DNA of 31,377 nucleotides from Cacconaster sp033811195 (GTDB taxonomy: Bacteria; Bacteroidota; Bacteroidia; Bacteroidales; UBA932), in contig JAPXOZ010000019.1 of NCBI GenBank assembly GCA_033811195.1, positions 1-31,377 of the forward strand, given 5' to 3'. Position numbers and translations under genes: made by a program. Under the pieces are notes generated by a model. That model did no database searches and was not told where the DNA came from. It was given only the letters and a program-made list of their open reading frames with translations. Below are positions 1 to 7,882 of this stretch, piece by piece; within the stretch, counting starts at the first letter, position 1; every line of letters starts with the position of its first letter.

Positions 1-1
1 G

Positions 2-115
2 TGTGAGGCACTTTCAGCTGATATTGCCCGCAAAATCCAGGAAGAAATGGTCTATCCCGGTCAAATTAAGATTACAGTAATCCGCGAGACACGCAGTGTC
101 GCATTTGCAAAATAA
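2..115 (+). CDS. rny: Ribonuclease Y, C-terminal fragment
   Basis: Only the last 37 residues lie in the window; the gene starts before base 1. The fragment reads in frame from base 2 to a TAA at 113-115. It carries the typical RNase Y ending: an ADIARKIQEEM helix, then YPGQIKITVIRETRSVAFAK. RNase Y is a membrane-anchored endoribonuclease with KH and HD domains that starts mRNA decay; neither domain is in view, so the call rests on this conserved tail alone. The DUF3467 gene starts 6 nt downstream and is probably co-transcribed. Confidence 0.85.
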   Translation, partial: CEALSADIARKIQEEMVYPGQIKITVIRETRSVAFAK

Positions 116-121
116 ATCATT

Positions 122-424
122 ATGGAAGAGAACAAGAATAAAGGTATCAGTATAACTCCCGAGGTGGCCCGCGGCGTCTATTCTAACCTTGTATTTATCA
201 ACCACTCCAATTCGGAGTTTGTGCTTGATTTCATACAAGTGATGCCAGGAATGATTCAGCCTAATGTCAACAGCCGAATTATTATGGCCCCGGAACATGC
301 CAAGCGTCTTTTGAAGGCACTTGAGGATAATGTAAGTAAGTATGAAAAGAATTTCGGCGAGATAAATATACGAGAACCACAGCCTGCCAATGTGCCTCCA
401 ATGGCGTTTGGCGGAGAAGCATGA
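122..424 (+). CDS. DUF3467 domain-containing protein
   Basis: A 100-residue soluble protein with no signal peptide or membrane segment. It resembles the short Bacteroidetes DUF3467 family, whose features here are an ITPEVARGVYSNLVFINHS start, a FVLDFIQVMPG core, a RIIMAPEHAKRLLKALEDN helix, and a Pro-rich acidic tail. The function of the family is unknown. It begins 6 nt after the RNase Y stop, so the two probably share a transcript. The stop is TGA, and 2 nt later the first heptad array begins. No hairpin terminator follows directly; the first strong one is about 190 nt downstream and is shared with the convergent kor operon. Confidence 0.8.
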   Translation: MEENKNKGISITPEVARGVYSNLVFINHSNSEFVLDFIQVMPGMIQPNVNSRIIMAPEHAKRLLKALEDNVSKYEKNFGEINIREPQPANVPPMAFGGEA

Positions 425-426
425 AA

Positions 427-481
427 TAGTGTGTAGTGTGTAGTAGAGGGGATATGGGTGGGAATGAAGATAGTTTTGTGA
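427..481 (+). repeat. Heptad array 1, left (G-rich on plus)
   Basis: Starts 2 nt after the DUF3467 stop. The first three heptads (427-447) are clear TAGTGTG-type words; the following G-rich sequence to about 481 keeps the G-rich character but is decayed. It points in the direction of transcription of the upstream gene and faces a C-rich array at 556-619. Confidence 0.6.
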
Positions 482-555
482 TTTTAAAATATTATAACAA
501 TCCTACAGGATTTGGAGTCTCATAGAACCCTCAACATAAACCCAAAACTATCTCC

Positions 556-619
556 GGACTCATAACTTGCTACTAAATAATTTACTCAGAACTACTGACT
601 ACTTACTCGAAACTATAAA
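556..619 (-). repeat. Heptad array 1, right (G-rich on minus)
   Basis: Five words in 7-nt register at 585-619 (CTCAGAA, CTACTGA, CTACTTA, CTCGAAA, CTATAAA on plus) follow degenerate copies from about 556, with one phase slip near 580. It is the opposite orientation to the array at 427, giving an inverted pair with about 75 bp of unique AT-rich sequence between. It touches the bidirectional terminator at 617. Confidence 0.55.
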
Positions 620-654
620 AATGGGGATCATTTTTTGATGTGATCCCCATTTTT
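617..654. terminator. Bidirectional intrinsic terminator
   Basis: A perfect 14-bp inverted repeat, with arms 617-630 and 641-654 (AAAAATGGGGATCA and its complement) around a 10-nt loop. A-run on one side and T-run on the other let it work in both directions. It lies between the convergent DUF3467 and kor transcripts. Confidence 0.85.
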
Positions 655-678
655 GTTGTACTATTCGTATCTATTCCT

Positions 679-1221
679 TTACAAAATTTCAACAGCATTC
701 ATGCCTACACTAATTGCCTTTTCATTCATTTCCATCAAATGATGATGACGTTCGGGAAGTGACTTCCTAAGTCCTTTAACAACATTCTCCATGGAAACCA
801 CCGGCTTAACCTTTAGGTAAGCGCCGAGAACAATCATATTGTAGGCCTTTGCGTTGCCAAGTTTTGTGGCTTCCTCGACTGCATCTATGCGACAAACTTT
901 AATGTCTTTCCTTTCCGGATGGCGTGTTATGCCGTTAGGGTCATAGATAAGTACTCCACCGGGCTTTACCCTACTTTCAAATTTGTCCAATGATTGCTGA
1001 TTGAGGATGATGGCAGTATCAAATCTGCTGAGGATGGGTGAGCTGATTTTGTTATCGCTGAGAATTACACTGACATTGCAGGTGCCTCCTCTCATCTCGG
1101 GGCCGTATGAAGGCATCCAGGTAACTTCCTGATCCTGCATAATGCCTCCGTAGGCCAAAATCCTGCCCATGAAGAGGACTCCCTGTCCTCCGAAACCGGC
1201 TATAATAATCTCTTCTTTCAT
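679..1221 (-). CDS. korC: 2-oxoacid:ferredoxin oxidoreductase, gamma subunit
   Basis: A 180-residue protein of the pyruvate/ketoisovalerate oxidoreductase gamma family. The N-terminus IIIAGFGGQGVLFMGRILA is the family's glycine-rich signature, followed by the conserved TWMPSYGPEMRGGT segment. It is the last gene of the kor operon and completes the D-A-B-C subunit set, which decarboxylates a 2-oxoacid to acyl-CoA and reduces ferredoxin. I chose the ATG at 1221, which has an AGAGAT purine stretch upstream. An in-frame TTG at 1251 exists, but it would add ten residues before the usual family start. Whether the substrate is 2-oxoglutarate or branched-chain 2-oxoacids cannot be read from the sequence. 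The transcript ends at the terminator at 617-654. Confidence 0.9.
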   Translation of the reverse strand: MKEEIIIAGFGGQGVLFMGRILAYGGIMQDQEVTWMPSYGPEMRGGTCNVSVILSDNKISSPILSRFDTAIILNQQSLDKFESRVKPGGVLIYDPNGITRHPERKDIKVCRIDAVEEATKLGNAKAYNMIVLGAYLKVKPVVSMENVVKGLRKSLPERHHHLMEMNEKAISVGMNAVEIL

Positions 1222-1258
1222 ATTATCTCTTTTTTTATTCACATTAATCAAGATGGTC

Positions 1259-2020
1259 TCAACGGTCCTTCATATCTCCAAGGGGATAGAAGGGGAACAT
1301 ATTTTCTTCCATCCATTTGTTTGCAGCTACTGGTGATGTTTTCCATCCGGAGTTGCAGGTGCTTACCACCTCGATAAAAGATGTGCCTTTATCCATCATT
1401 GAGTTTTCAAAGGCTTTCCGTATGGCTCTCTTAGTCCTCCGTACTGCAGCCGTACTCTGTACCGATTGTCTGGTAACATAGCATGTGCCCTCCAGCTGGG
1501 CTATTAGCTCAGTGATTTTTAGAGGGTAACCGTTAAGTTTAGCGTCACGACCATAAGGAGTAGTGGCTGTTACCTGTCCGATCAGGGTTGTAGGGGCCAT
1601 CTGTCCTCCGGTCATTCCGTAGATTGCATTGTTGATAAAGATTACAACAATATTTTCTCCACGGTTGCAGGCATGCATAATCTCTGCTGTACCAATAGAC
1701 GCCAAGTCACCGTCGCCCTGATATGTAAAGACATATTTGTCCGGCATAAGCCGTTTAGTAGCGGTAGCAAGTGCAGGAGCGCGCCCGTGAGCAGCTTGCT
1801 GCCAGTCGATGTCAAGATAGTTATAAGCGAATACGGAGCAGCCAACAGGCGAAATGCCAATAGTCTTGTCCTGGATGCCCATCTCTTCTATAACTTCTGC
1901 AATAATCTTGTGGACAGTGCCATGGGAACAGCCCGGACAATAGTGCATAACTGCATCTTTCAGTACGGGACTCTTACCGTAAACCTTGTTTTCGGGTTTA
2001 ATAATTTCATTGATATCCAT
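1259..2020 (-). CDS. korB: 2-oxoacid:ferredoxin oxidoreductase, beta (TPP) subunit
   Basis: A 253-residue subunit that binds thiamine diphosphate and carries out the decarboxylation step. Seen here: the CPGCSHG cysteine motif near residue 28, the TPP/Mg motif GDGDLASIG near residue 100, and the NNAIYGMTGGQ segment typical of the family. Length is normal for a stand-alone beta subunit. It starts 5 nt after the alpha-subunit stop, and the gamma subunit follows after a short gap, so it lies inside one operon. The cytoplasmic complex donates electrons to ferredoxin through the KorD subunit. Substrate specificity is undetermined; Bacteroidales relatives are often labelled VorB/Kor interchangeably. 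Confidence 0.93.
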   Translation of the reverse strand: MDINEIIKPENKVYGKSPVLKDAVMHYCPGCSHGTVHKIIAEVIEEMGIQDKTIGISPVGCSVFAYNYLDIDWQQAAHGRAPALATATKRLMPDKYVFTYQGDGDLASIGTAEIMHACNRGENIVVIFINNAIYGMTGGQMAPTTLIGQVTATTPYGRDAKLNGYPLKITELIAQLEGTCYVTRQSVQSTAAVRRTKRAIRKAFENSMMDKGTSFIEVVSTCNSGWKTSPVAANKWMEENMFPFYPLGDMKDR

Positions 2021-2025
2021 AGTCG

Positions 2026-3108
2026 CTATTTTTTGATAGTTTTGACAAATGCTTCATAAATCTCTTCAGGAGAGGGGATTGCACCTCCCTGTCGGCCGTA
2101 GAAGTGTACGGGTACTCTACCGCTGGCTATCCTACGCACATCTTCCACCATCTGTCCGGAATTTAGCTCTACGGACATAATGCTCTTCATATGGGGCACA
2201 AGTGCGTCGAGTGCCTTTTCAGGGTATGGGTAGAGCGTGATGGGGCGTAAAACGCCAAGTTTGATGCCATCCTCGCGTGCAAGTTCCACTACATTCTCGC
2301 AGATGCGGGACATACAGCCGAATGCCACGATCAGATGGTCTGCATCCTCTGTCTTATAAGTCTCGTATCTCGCCTCGTTTGCCTCAATAGTGGCATATTT
2401 GTGTTGGAGGTGGATATTATGACGTTCCATCACATCTGCATCGAGGGCAAGTGATGTTACAATATTGCCGGGCCTGGAAGCCGGCTTGCCTAAAGTAGCC
2501 CAGGAATCGCATAGGGTTCTTATTTCTTCGTCTGTGCGACGTGGCTTCGCGGGGCGAAGTTCCACCTTTTCCATCATTTGTCCTACTACACCGTCACCGA
2601 GAATCATCACGGGATTGCGGTATTTAAATGCGAGTTCGAATGATAGATCCACAAAGTCATACATATCCTGTACGGAAGCGGGAGCTAGGACAATGGTTCT
2701 GTAATCACCATGGCCACCACCTTTTGTGGCCTGGAAATAATCACTCTGGCTGGGTTGAATGGTACCCAGACCCGGTCCGCCGCGCATTACATTGACTACG
2801 AGACAGGGAAGTTCGCAGCCCGCGAGGTAACTTAGACCTTCGCACATAAGGCTGATGCCGGGGCTGCTGGATGAAGTCATCACTTTTTTACCACAGCAGG
2901 CTCCGCCATAGACCATATTGATCGAAGATGTTTCACTCTCAGCCTGGAGCACGACCATACCTGTAGTCTCCCAGGGTTTTTCTAGCATCAGCGTCTCCAT
3001 TACCTCCGACTGTGGGGTGATGGGATAGCCGAAATAGCCGTCACAACCGCAATTAATTGCAGCGAATGCGATGGCTTCGTTTCCTTTCATTAAGATCTTT
3101 TCTGCCAT
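2026..3108 (-). CDS. korA: 2-oxoacid:ferredoxin oxidoreductase, alpha subunit (VorB/KorA-like)
   Basis: A 360-residue alpha subunit of the separate-subunit type. The start MAEKILMKGNEAI and the following GCDGYFGYPITPQSE are hallmarks of KorA/VorB; the C-terminal part holds the VELNSGQMVEDVRR segment of the transketolase C-terminal-like domain. I place the start at the ATG at 3108. A GTG at 3132 is in frame but overlaps the korD end by 14 nt and lacks family support. The gene follows korD by 10 nt and precedes korB by 5 nt, with a TAG stop. The role is acyl-CoA formation from a 2-oxoacid with ferredoxin as acceptor; the natural substrate is uncertain. Confidence 0.92.
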   Translation of the reverse strand: MAEKILMKGNEAIAFAAINCGCDGYFGYPITPQSEVMETLMLEKPWETTGMVVLQAESETSSINMVYGGACCGKKVMTSSSSPGISLMCEGLSYLAGCELPCLVVNVMRGGPGLGTIQPSQSDYFQATKGGGHGDYRTIVLAPASVQDMYDFVDLSFELAFKYRNPVMILGDGVVGQMMEKVELRPAKPRRTDEEIRTLCDSWATLGKPASRPGNIVTSLALDADVMERHNIHLQHKYATIEANEARYETYKTEDADHLIVAFGCMSRICENVVELAREDGIKLGVLRPITLYPYPEKALDALVPHMKSIMSVELNSGQMVEDVRRIASGRVPVHFYGRQGGAIPSPEEIYEAFVKTIKK

Positions 3109-3118
3109 ATCTGTAATT

Positions 3119-3340
3119 TTAGATTTTGACACGATAAACCGTGATTACGGCGTCCGGGCATACGGTAGCACAATTGGTGCAGCCGGTGCAACTCTCCGGA
3201 TTAGCCATGTATAGATAGTTATAACCTTTACTATTCACCTCTTTTGAGAGGGCGATAGTGCCGGTTGGACAATTAGGGATGCATACTCCGCATCCTTTGC
3301 ATTTCTCGGTATCAACCGTGATAGCTCCTTTGATTGCCAT
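3119..3340 (-). CDS. korD: 2-oxoacid:ferredoxin oxidoreductase, delta (2[4Fe-4S]) subunit
   Basis: A 73-residue ferredoxin-like subunit. Two complete four-cysteine motifs are visible: CKGCGVCIPNCP (near residues 14-25) and CTGCTNCATVCP (near residues 51-62), each able to bind a [4Fe-4S] cluster. It passes electrons from the TPP subunit to external ferredoxin. It is the first of the four kor genes, 30 nt downstream of a small membrane-protein gene and followed by korA after 10 nt. The D-A-B-C order is common in Bacteroidetes. Stand-alone ferredoxin is the only real alternative, and the gene order argues against it. Confidence 0.92.
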   Translation of the reverse strand: MAIKGAITVDTEKCKGCGVCIPNCPTGTIALSKEVNSKGYNYLYMANPESCTGCTNCATVCPDAVITVYRVKI

Positions 3341-3370
3341 ATACTTTTAGTTTTTATTGGTTTTTAAATG

Positions 3371-3526
3371 TTATTTTCCTGAATAAAAATGGAATCCCTT
3401 GGTTACGCCCTGGATAATTGCATTCCACCTAAATGCGATACCGATCAGACAAATTATGCCTATCCATATAAGTGCCTTTGTGGTGTCGGTCTGGGCACGG
3501 TACCAGTTTCCAATTTTTTTAAACAT
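3371..3526 (-). CDS. Small membrane protein, 51 aa
   Basis: An intact short frame from ATG at 3526 to TAA at 3371, too short for most ORF cut-offs. It starts with a basic, aromatic head (MFKKIGNWYRAQ), then has one predicted membrane helix of about 17-18 residues (ALIWIGIICLIGIAF), and a short polar tail ending FYSGK. The start is 6 nt after the stop of the acyl-CoA synthetase gene, with purines (AGAAAGATAAG) in the right place to act as a ribosome site, and korD follows 30 nt later. Position and spacing say it belongs to the operon. I do not recognise the family. A role as a membrane tether or partner for the Kor complex is speculation. Confidence 0.65.
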   Translation of the reverse strand: MFKKIGNWYRAQTDTTKALIWIGIICLIGIAFRWNAIIQGVTKGFHFYSGK

Positions 3527-3532
3527 AAATAC

Positions 3533-5587
3533 TTATCTTTCTATCCTAATCCTGGCATCCACGGCGGTGACGCTCTTTTGGTTACCCATAAGAGGATTGA
3601 TGTCCATTTCAAATATCTCCGGAGCACAACTGCAGAGTGCGGAGACTCGGCGTATGGCCTCATTGAATATTGCCTCATTGACCCCTTCCTGACCGCGTAC
3701 GCCCTCAATCAACTTGTAGCTGCGCAGATGGCGGATCATCTCCTCAGCTTCGACCGCAGAGATGGGAGAGATGTTGTAAGAGATATCCTTTAATACTTCA
3801 ATATAGATACCACCAAGACCGCACATCACCAGATGTCCGAACATATCTTCTCTCTTGGCACCCACAAAGAGTTGCGTACCGCTGATCATTGGCTGGAGCA
3901 ACACTCCGATACAGCCGTCAATGCGCATCATACGTTTGTACTCTCTTTCGAGTGTGTGATCGTCGCAGATATTGAGTGCAACTCCACCTACATCACTCTT
4001 GTGAACGGGACCAACTACTTTCATGACTAGTGGCCAGCCTATCTCCCTTGCTGCCTCAATCGCCTCAGGGTAAGTGGAGACTACCAGTTCCTTAACTCGG
4101 CTGATACCTGCAGCATCCAGGATTTCCTGTGTTTTCTCCGGTGTGAGGTAGCCATTGCCGCTACTTTCGATGATACTGCGGATTTTCTCCTTATCGACGG
4201 GCGGGTGCTCGTAGGAAAGAATTGGCTCGGGGATATTTAATATTTTTGCGAAGCAGGAGCCAAATAATACCTCTTCGGGGAATGTTATTCCACCTTTGTT
4301 CCTAAACTGCTCTATCTCATCCTCCGCATTGACAATTGAGGTCAATATAGGAAATATTGGCTTTTTGCACACCTTCTGCTTTTCAAGTATCATATCATAT
4401 GCACCGTGACTGGAGACAAGGCCGGGATTACCGAATATTACCGCCATGCTATCTACATCGAAATCATTTTCACAGGCATCTATAATCTTGCCGAGTTGGT
4501 TAGCTGTACCGGTGGCAAGAAAGTCAATAGGGTTGGAAACAGAAGAGCCCGGGTAAAGCTCGCTAAGCAGTGCCTTAGCCTTTTCTCCCTCAAAATTGGG
4601 AATTTCCACATCGTTGGAGGAGAGTACGTCGGTAAGCATTACCGCAGGACCACCCGCATGAGTGATGATTGCCATTTTGCGACCTTGAACTTTGTTGAAC
4701 ATCAGTATGCCGGCAGTAGTCACAAGTTCTGCACGACTGTAGCATCTGATGACGCCGGCCTTACGGAAAAGGGCACTGACTGCTTTATCGGGAGAAGCCA
4801 TCGCACCTGTATGTGAAGATGCTGCACGGGATCCCGCTTCACTGTATCCTGATTTGATTGCTACCACTCTTGCACCCTTGCAGTAGAGCGAGTATGCATG
4901 TTTTAAGAATTTTTGGGGGTTATTGATGCTCTCAATGTAGAGCATCTTGACCGGAGAACTCTTTCCGTGCACATAGGCTTGGTCGAAGTATTCGAGCATA
5001 TCTTCAACTCCGATCTGAGCGGAATTGCCGATGGAAAAAATAGATGAAAACTTCAGTCCGAGTTGTATGGCAAGCTCAAGTATGAATACTATGGTGGCTC
5101 CGGAACCTGAGACGAAATCAATTCCCTTGGGGGATAGACTCGGGATGGGTTTGGTGAAGACTCCGGTATATGCGGGAGTTACTACACCAACACAGTTGGG
5201 CCCTATGAGTGAGGCACCGACGTCATTGGCCATCTCAACAATTCTTCGCTCGTATTCCGCTCCTTCTTTACTATCCTCAGCAAATCCTGCGGAAATGATA
5301 ATGATGGCACCGCAGTTTTTCTTGTAGCAAAGCGTTTCTACAGTGTCTACACAAAATTTTGCCGGTATGGCGATGATGGCAAGGTCTACCTCAGGGATTC
5401 CATCGATTGTGAGGAATGTCCTGCACCCACGAATTTCCCCGGAGGCTTTAGGGTTAACTACATAAATGTCGCCTTGAAATCTTGTAGAAAGGAGGTTTTC
5501 CAGAATAGCTCCTCCGGGCTTGTGTATGTCTTCACTACCGCCTACAACGACAATGCTTTTAGGTGAAATCAGCTGTTTTGTGATCAT
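3533..5587 (-). CDS. Acetate/acyl-CoA ligase (ADP-forming), fused alpha-beta
   Basis: A 684-residue fused acyl-CoA synthetase (NDP-forming). Order of domains: CoA-binding Rossmann domain (from about residue 10, VVVGGSED), succinyl-CoA-synthetase-like domain (LIGPNCVGV, about 128-136), the phospho-histidine segment AASSHTGAM with His259, then a C-terminal ATP-grasp domain (from about 480, containing GWPLVMKVVGPVHKSDVGG). It converts acyl-CoA, ADP and phosphate to acid, CoA and ATP. It is the first gene of an operon with the Kor complex, which makes the acyl-CoA, so the pair gives substrate-level ATP from 2-oxoacids. The ATG at 5587 is preferred to a TTG at 5596. Exact substrate (acetate, branched acids or others) is not shown. 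Confidence 0.9.
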   Translation of the reverse strand: MITKQLISPKSIVVVGGSEDIHKPGGAILENLLSTRFQGDIYVVNPKASGEIRGCRTFLTIDGIPEVDLAIIAIPAKFCVDTVETLCYKKNCGAIIIISAGFAEDSKEGAEYERRIVEMANDVGASLIGPNCVGVVTPAYTGVFTKPIPSLSPKGIDFVSGSGATIVFILELAIQLGLKFSSIFSIGNSAQIGVEDMLEYFDQAYVHGKSSPVKMLYIESINNPQKFLKHAYSLYCKGARVVAIKSGYSEAGSRAASSHTGAMASPDKAVSALFRKAGVIRCYSRAELVTTAGILMFNKVQGRKMAIITHAGGPAVMLTDVLSSNDVEIPNFEGEKAKALLSELYPGSSVSNPIDFLATGTANQLGKIIDACENDFDVDSMAVIFGNPGLVSSHGAYDMILEKQKVCKKPIFPILTSIVNAEDEIEQFRNKGGITFPEEVLFGSCFAKILNIPEPILSYEHPPVDKEKIRSIIESSGNGYLTPEKTQEILDAAGISRVKELVVSTYPEAIEAAREIGWPLVMKVVGPVHKSDVGGVALNICDDHTLEREYKRMMRIDGCIGVLLQPMISGTQLFVGAKREDMFGHLVMCGLGGIYIEVLKDISYNISPISAVEAEEMIRHLRSYKLIEGVRGQEGVNEAIFNEAIRRVSALCSCAPEIFEMDINPLMGNQKSVTAVDARIRIER

Positions 5588-5607
5588 CAATTTCAAAGTT
5601 TATCACA

Positions 5608-5638
5608 CAAAATTATAAATTATTATCGAAAATACCAA
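5608..5638 (-). promoter_or_regulatory. Bacteroidetes-type promoter of the acs-kor operon
   Basis: On the minus strand a TAATTTTG box (-7, bases 5615-5608) is preceded 20 nt upstream by TTG (-33, bases 5638-5636). Spacing and sequence fit the TTTG/TAnnTTTG consensus of the Bacteroidetes major sigma factor. The predicted start lies shortly upstream of the ATG at 5587. Confidence 0.6.
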
Positions 5639-5734
5639 TAAAAAATCAAAAAGAATAATAAAATATCTTTTTTATTACAAATTGTAACTTTCAGCCCTAT
5701 TTTTTGTGATATATGGCAAATAATACGATTATTA

Positions 5735-5767
5735 TTGTGACAATATGGATCTTTTTTGTTAAATTTG
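5735..5767 (+). promoter_or_regulatory. Candidate promoter of the methylthioadenosine salvage cluster
   Basis: A perfect TAnnTTTG box (TAAATTTG, 5760-5767) lies 23 nt before the ATG of the deaminase gene. A TTG at 5735-5737 is 22 nt upstream, slightly wider than the usual 19-21. The remaining 5588-5790 interval is AT-rich, holds the two divergent promoters and no heptad repeats. Confidence 0.5.
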
Positions 5768-5790
5768 TTCAATTTTAGACATTATTCAAT

Positions 5791-7050
5791 ATGAGTACTA
5801 TTTTGCTTAAACAGGTTGACTTGAAGGGTAAACGAAAGGATATCCTCATAAAAGGCAATAGGATTGCAGTCATAGCAGAATCAATCCCTGTAAATGCGAA
5901 GAGAGAAATAGACTGTACGAGTAAAAGTATCATTCCCGGCTTTGTCAACATGCATACTCATTCAGCGATGTCATTGATGCGTGGTGTCAGTGAAGATGTT
6001 CCGCTGACTGAGTGGCTCGATAAGATTTGGACTATCGAAAAAAAACTCCAAAAGGAAGAGGTCTACTGGGGAGCAAAGCTAGCAATTCTCGAAATGATAA
6101 AAACAGGCACTACCTCTTTTCTCGATATGTACTGGATGTCGCCACAAGTGGCTCAGGCAGTTGAGGAGATGGGGATAAGAGCTGTTCTGACGTATGTCTT
6201 CCTTGATCATTGGGATACGGAGAAAGCAGAGAAACAGAAATCAGAATGTATTCGTCTGCATGGTCATTCTGAACAGTGGCACAAACGATGCAAATTCGGA
6301 GTTTCCATTCATGCTGATTACACAGTTTCTCCCCATACGATGGTATGGGCTTCAGGATTTGCCAAAGAGAATGGTCTGATACTCAATACCCATATCTCAG
6401 AGACTGAGAAGGAAGTCCTGGCTGACAAGGAAAAATATGGCAAAAGCCCTGTGGCTTATTATGACTCTCTCGGAATCCTGGACTCAAATGTCATTGCTGC
6501 TCATGCGCTTTGGCTTGATGATGAGGATATCGAAATTTTTGCAAAACGCGGCGTCACCGCAGTGCACAATATCAACTCCAACCTCAAACTTGCTTCTGGT
6601 TATAGGTTCCGATATAATGACTTAAAGGCAGCGGGAGTAAATGTATGTCTTGGTACAGATGGGGCAGCCTCTTCCAACAATCTTGACATGCGTGAAAGTA
6701 TGAAGACTATGTCCCTGATGCAAAAAGCCTGGACCGGTGACACAACAACCCTCCCTTTGAATGAACTGATGGATGTAGCGACGATCAACGGAGCCCGCGC
6801 TTTAGGCATAGATACAGGCAGGATAGAGGAGGGAGCTCTTGCTGATCTGGTACTTGTAGATACTCGTTCGGAAGCATTTGTCCCTAATATCAATTTTGAG
6901 AGTAATTTCATTTTCTCTGCTAACAGTTCTTGTATCGACACGGTAATTTGTAACGGCAGTATATTGATGGAAGGTCGCAAAGTGGCCGGAGAAGAGCAGA
7001 TATTGGAAAAAGCTGATGAAATGGCTTGGAAACTTATAAACGCAAAATGA
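5791..7050 (+). CDS. mtaD: 5-methylthioadenosine / S-adenosylhomocysteine deaminase
   Basis: A 419-residue metal-dependent amidohydrolase of the MTA/SAH deaminase family. Metal and catalytic residues are visible in order: HTH (His55, His57) after PGFVNM, the HISETEKE segment (His201, Glu204), His238 in AAHALW, and Asp290 in CLGTDGAASSNN. It deaminates methylthioadenosine to methylthioinosine and SAH to S-inosylhomocysteine in the cytoplasm. The next genes encode a purine nucleoside phosphorylase (1 nt gap) and methylthioribose-1-phosphate isomerase (overlapping), so MTA is the more likely physiological substrate here. Guanine or other aminopurine deaminases are possible alternatives, but the SSNNLDM segment fits MTA/SAH deaminases. 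Confidence 0.88.
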   Translation: MSTILLKQVDLKGKRKDILIKGNRIAVIAESIPVNAKREIDCTSKSIIPGFVNMHTHSAMSLMRGVSEDVPLTEWLDKIWTIEKKLQKEEVYWGAKLAILEMIKTGTTSFLDMYWMSPQVAQAVEEMGIRAVLTYVFLDHWDTEKAEKQKSECIRLHGHSEQWHKRCKFGVSIHADYTVSPHTMVWASGFAKENGLILNTHISETEKEVLADKEKYGKSPVAYYDSLGILDSNVIAAHALWLDDEDIEIFAKRGVTAVHNINSNLKLASGYRFRYNDLKAAGVNVCLGTDGAASSNNLDMRESMKTMSLMQKAWTGDTTTLPLNELMDVATINGARALGIDTGRIEEGALADLVLVDTRSEAFVPNINFESNFIFSANSSCIDTVICNGSILMEGRKVAGEEQILEKADEMAWKLINAK

Positions 7051-7051
7051 A

Positions 7052-7882
7052 ATGATGGATAAGAGATTGACAGCTATCTATGAAGCCGCCGACTACCTTC
7101 GTAAGCGTACCGGCGGATTGGTGCCTAAAGTGGGTATCATTCTTGGTAGTGGACTTGGCAAGTTAGCCGACTCTATAAAGGATCCTATAATAATTCCTTA
7201 TGCTGAAATACCGTGGTTCTCGCGCTCCACAGCGATAGGCCACAAAGGTAATTTGATTTTTGGCACCATTGCCGGCAAGCCGGTTTGTGCAATGCAGGGC
7301 AGGTTCCATTATTATGAGGGTTATCCGATGGAACAGGTGACTTTACCTGTAAGGGTTATGAAGGTGCTCGGAATAGAGTATCTTTTTGTCTCAAATGCAG
7401 CAGGTGGAGTCAATTTGGATTATAAAGTGGGTGACCTTATGATTATCACCGACCATATAAATCGCCTTCCAAATCCCCTTGTGGGGCCTAATCTGGATGA
7501 GTTCGGTCCCCGTTTTCCGGATATGACACGTCCTTATGACCTTAATCTCATTCGCAAGGCTGAAAGTATCGCAGAACAGGAAGGTATCAAACTCTTTAAG
7601 GGAGTCTATCTGGCTGGTACGGGCCCCTCATACGAGACTCCAGCAGAGTATCGTTTCTTCCGTATGGTTGGAGCGGATGCCATCGGAATGTCCACCATTC
7701 CTGAGGTTATCATAGCTCGCCACTCGGATATTCCGGTATTCGGTATTTCTGTCATCACCAATGAAGCACACGGCGATTTTGCCGAGGATTTTGTGAATGA
7801 TGGGGATGATGTGGTAAGGGCTGCAGATGCGGCTGCAGGTACTATGACACATCTTTTTAGTAAACTAATTGAATCACTATAA
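7052..7882 (+). CDS. Purine nucleoside phosphorylase (PNP/MTAP family, trimeric type)
   Basis: A 276-residue phosphorylase. Seen: phosphate loop GIILGSGLG (Ser33), His64 in AIGHKGN, His86 in RFHYYEGY, SNAAGG (114-119), TGPSYETPAE, and SVITNEA. The Asn in the last motif is the residue used by 6-oxopurine phosphorylases; true MTA phosphorylases have Asp there. This fits cleavage of inosine, guanosine or methylthioinosine rather than MTA. It sits between the MTA deaminase (1 nt gap) and mtnA (start overlaps its stop by 1 nt), so a methylthioinosine phosphorylase role is likely. Two adjacent ATGs at 7052 and 7055 could both serve as start. General purine salvage is the alternative role. Confidence 0.9.
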   Translation: MMDKRLTAIYEAADYLRKRTGGLVPKVGIILGSGLGKLADSIKDPIIIPYAEIPWFSRSTAIGHKGNLIFGTIAGKPVCAMQGRFHYYEGYPMEQVTLPVRVMKVLGIEYLFVSNAAGGVNLDYKVGDLMIITDHINRLPNPLVGPNLDEFGPRFPDMTRPYDLNLIRKAESIAEQEGIKLFKGVYLAGTGPSYETPAEYRFFRMVGADAIGMSTIPEVIIARHSDIPVFGISVITNEAHGDFAEDFVNDGDDVVRAADAAAGTMTHLFSKLIESL

